From NCBI GenBank assembly GCA_023213395.1, contig CM041465.1, positions 239,203,741 to 239,267,740 of the forward strand: DNA of 64,000 nucleotides, written 5' to 3'. A program made the translations under genes and the position numbers. The DNA comes from Cycas panzhihuaensis (Eukaryota > Cycadophyta). The notes beneath the pieces were generated by a model. It was not told the DNA's origin, ran no database searches, and saw only the letters and a program-made list of their open reading frames with translations. Positions 62,251 through 64,000 of this stretch are shown here, one piece after another (within the stretch, counting starts at the first letter, position 1; every line of letters starts with the position of its first letter).

Positions 62251-62260
62251 CCTTATATAG
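62251..62260 (-). promoter_or_regulatory. TATA box of the antisense PMD gene (copy 2)
   Basis: Minus strand CTATATAAGG then AAA, identical to 35851-35860 in copy 1 and at nearly the same distance from the ATG. Confidence 0.65.
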
Positions 62261-62803
62261 GCGGGGGGCCCAATGGGCACTTCTTCCGTTCTTGACCTCA
62301 AAACAGCCGTTGGGACTGTCACGTTTTCCTGATTACCTTTACCTTCTGGTCCTGTCGCCCATTGTGCTCTATTGACGCCCTTTTTGCCTTCTCTTGTATA
62401 GGCATTTATGGCGCCCCATTATTGCACCTTTTTCCAAGGGGTGTTCTGCCTCGTTTTGTGTGCCACTCCCATGCATGCCCGAGTTTATACTTGTTTGTCT
62501 CATTTCACCACCTTGGACTTGCTTTCGTAGCCCTTTCTTACTCCTAGGGTCCCCAAAGGAAATGCTCCCTCGTCCGGGGGCATGTTTTGCTTCCCAAAGC
62601 AACCTTTGGCGCTCTAGGGCGTCTTTTCTCTGCCCGCTCCTAGATGGTGGTCAGACTACTTGCTCTCGTCCTTGGGTAACCTCATTGCTAGGTCCTCCTA
62701 CCCTTCATGGCCCCCTTTTTGCTTGCCATTTGAGTTTTTCTTTTCGTTTCGTCACTGTTTACTTGCTGCCAGGATTTAGTGTTCAGACATATCTCTTTAC
62801 ATT
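62261..62803 (+). pseudogene. Copy 2 open segment before the second RNase H
   Basis: Counterpart of 35381-35893. An open plus frame at 62394-63062 covers it, but its last third runs out of frame over the RNase H, so at most the first part could be coding. No domain recognised. Confidence 0.3.
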
Positions 62804-63211
62804 TTTACCGATGGTGGAAGCCATGGTAACCCTAGGCCTTCTTCCGCTGCATGGATTCTTCGCAGTCCCTCCGGATGCAATTTCCTGCATTCTAGGATCT
62901 TCCTTCCCAAGGCAACCAATAACAAAGTTGAGTACACAGCTGTTATTGAAGCCCTTACCGATGCTCTCTGTTTCCATCGTGGATCTATCATGTTGCTATG
63001 CGATTCTCAGGTTGTGGTGTCCCATCTCACCCAGGTTTACTAGGTGCGATGCCCTCACCTGAGAACCCTCGCTTCTACTGCCAGGTCCCTCTTGGATCGT
63101 TTCTCGTCAGTCAATATTCAGCACATCCCTCGGGACCTCAATGCCGAGGCAGATGACCTCGTCTACCTCATCCTTGAGCATCACCTCCCTCTTCTTAGTG
63201 ATTGTCTTTAA
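62804..63211 (+). pseudogene. Second RNase H (after integrase) of copy 2
   Basis: Well preserved, same strand as pol. FTDGGSHGNPRPSSAAWIL (first Asp), NNKVEYTAVIEALTDAL (Glu), MLLCDSQVVVSHLTQ (second Asp) and HIPRDLNAEADDLVYL (last Asp) are all present, so the D-E-D-D set is intact. There is a single in-frame stop (TAG after QVY, CAG in copy 1) and the end is TAA at 63209-63211. Its intact acidic residues contrast with the defective RNase H of pol in the same copy. I could not fix a start; expression might be by splicing or as a separate protein. Confidence 0.9.
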
Positions 63212-63378
63212 GGCTCGCCTGGCCAGCCCATGCCCGAGTCTTTGATCGCTTTTAGTTCGATGTGCTTGTTCAGTTTGCTGGATGCCCTCCTATCACCTAT
63301 TGCACTTTGGCAATAGAACGTTATCAAAATAGCAAGTGCCGCAATCGTTCCATCCTCTTTCCAGACTAGAGAATGCAC
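63212..63378. other. End of copy 2 homology; unassigned
   Basis: To about 63250 it still resembles copy 1 (CCCATGCCCGAGTC). Beyond that I see neither PPT nor LTR start, so copy 2 is cut off or interrupted here. Confidence 0.45.
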
Positions 63379-63550
63379 GACTATGTCATATGTCCAAAAC
63401 TATGAACGACTTAAGAGGTGTAAGCCCCTCAATTTATTTCCAGTATTAAATCTTAATTTCCTATGACTATGTCATATGTCCAAAACTGTGAATGACTTAA
63501 GAGGTGTAAACCCCTCTATTTATTTCCAGTATTAAATCTTAATTTCTTAT
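63379..63550. repeat. Tandem duplication, 86-bp unit, two copies
   Basis: 63379-63464 and 63465-63550, both starting GACTATGTCATATGTCC and differing at only a few positions, all transitions or single changes. This is a young duplication compared with the surroundings. Confidence 0.95.
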
Positions 63551-63685
63551 GTTCATTTCTGGCCATAGGATGAAAATTGCAGGGATTCAAGAGACATACT
63601 TGCCAAAGCTTGGATCAATTGCATCCATCTTTATAGTTCACAACACTGGTTTTTCCATGTGATCTAAAAAATAACCAGCTTCCCA

Positions 63686-64000
63686 TCATTTAAAGATAAT
63701 GGTTATAGGAATGGATATACCTAATTCCATTAATAACTCTTTTATCTCTTGCAAATTTTGCCACGGATTTTTCTCCAATTGCTCTTCATATACTAGTGGT
63801 CGCCTTTGATACACTTGTCCTTTGAATCAGTTTGCTTGTTCCAATTCATCTATCTGCACCGTCCTTGTAGCCTCTTGTATGGCTCTGACAGCCTCCTGCA
63901 ATCTTTTCTTCTCCACTGCTGTATCCAGAAAGTTATTGCCACTTGCTGTGTCTAAAATCTTTCCGCTTCTTGTTTGAATATATACTGGCTTCTCCTTATC
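63686..64000 (-). pseudogene. Unidentified coding-like stretch, cut by window edge
   Basis: On the minus strand one frame runs from the window end to TGA at 63686-63688 (105 codons) with a single inner stop (TGA, possibly from CGA). It reads KPVYIQTRSGKILDTASG, then EKKRLQEAVRAIQEATRT (helical), RRPLVYEEQLEKNPWQN and LLMELGISIPI. The regular charge pattern suggests real coding origin. It could be gag or an extra protein of another element or a host exon; I do not recognise it. Confidence 0.45.

Noticed and set aside
62394-63062. 222-residue plus-strand frame as one gene
   Set aside because: Its second half overlaps the second RNase H in the wrong frame; the RNase H frame at 62804-63211 has all acidic motifs.

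Overview
The window is nuclear DNA of a seed plant with a large, repeat-rich genome; a gymnosperm is possible, but nothing here proves it. There is no operon-style layout, and I recognise no tRNA, rRNA or intact host gene. Nearly everything is old LTR-retrotransposon sequence, nested and decayed mostly by C-to-T changes (CAG/CAA/CGA turned into stops). The only host-gene-like trace is a small, possibly TPX2-like pseudogene near 21 kb.

The main content is one family of very large Ty3/gypsy elements (LTRs about 2.6-3.0 kb, whole element about 17 kb), present as four copies. Copy 1 (31812-48678, minus strand) has both LTRs. Copy 2 (49323 to about 63250, plus strand) has a 5' LTR and a gag-pro-pol region in one single frame; its 3' LTR is not in view. 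Copy 3 (minus, pieces at 17747-18779, 22388-24060, 25204-28800 and 48679-49322) is split by later insertions and has lost RT, RNase H and integrase. Copy 4 (about 6240-15560, plus) is older and much more AT-rich. The full element reads LTR - PBS - gag - protease - RT - RNase H - integrase - [plant mobile domain gene on the opposite strand] - second RNase H - PPT - LTR.

The most interesting system is the antisense gene. It has its own TATA box, three exons with matching splice sites in independent copies, a plant mobile domain (PMD) and a coiled-coil tail. The pol RNase H has lost its first catalytic Asp in every copy where I can read it, while a separate RNase H lies beyond the antisense gene on the sense strand.

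Layout: 1-1467 decayed RNase H-integrase of another Ty3/gypsy element; 1555-2930 tandem array with palindromic GTTRYAAC cores; 4927-5250 remnant of an extra ORF; 6240-15560 copy 4; 16279-17746 remnant of a probable Ty1/copia element; 17747-18779 LTR of copy 3, interrupted by a Ty1/copia 5' LTR with an initiator-Met PBS; 19457-19809 AGATCT-rich repeat; 20945-21345 host-like pseudogene; 22388-28800 copy 3 with a chromovirus fragment inside; 28801-31815 plus-strand LTR touching copy 1 tail to tail; 31812-48678 copy 1; 48679-49322 rest of copy 3; 49323-63250 copy 2; then a duplicated segment and an unidentified coding-like stretch to the window end.
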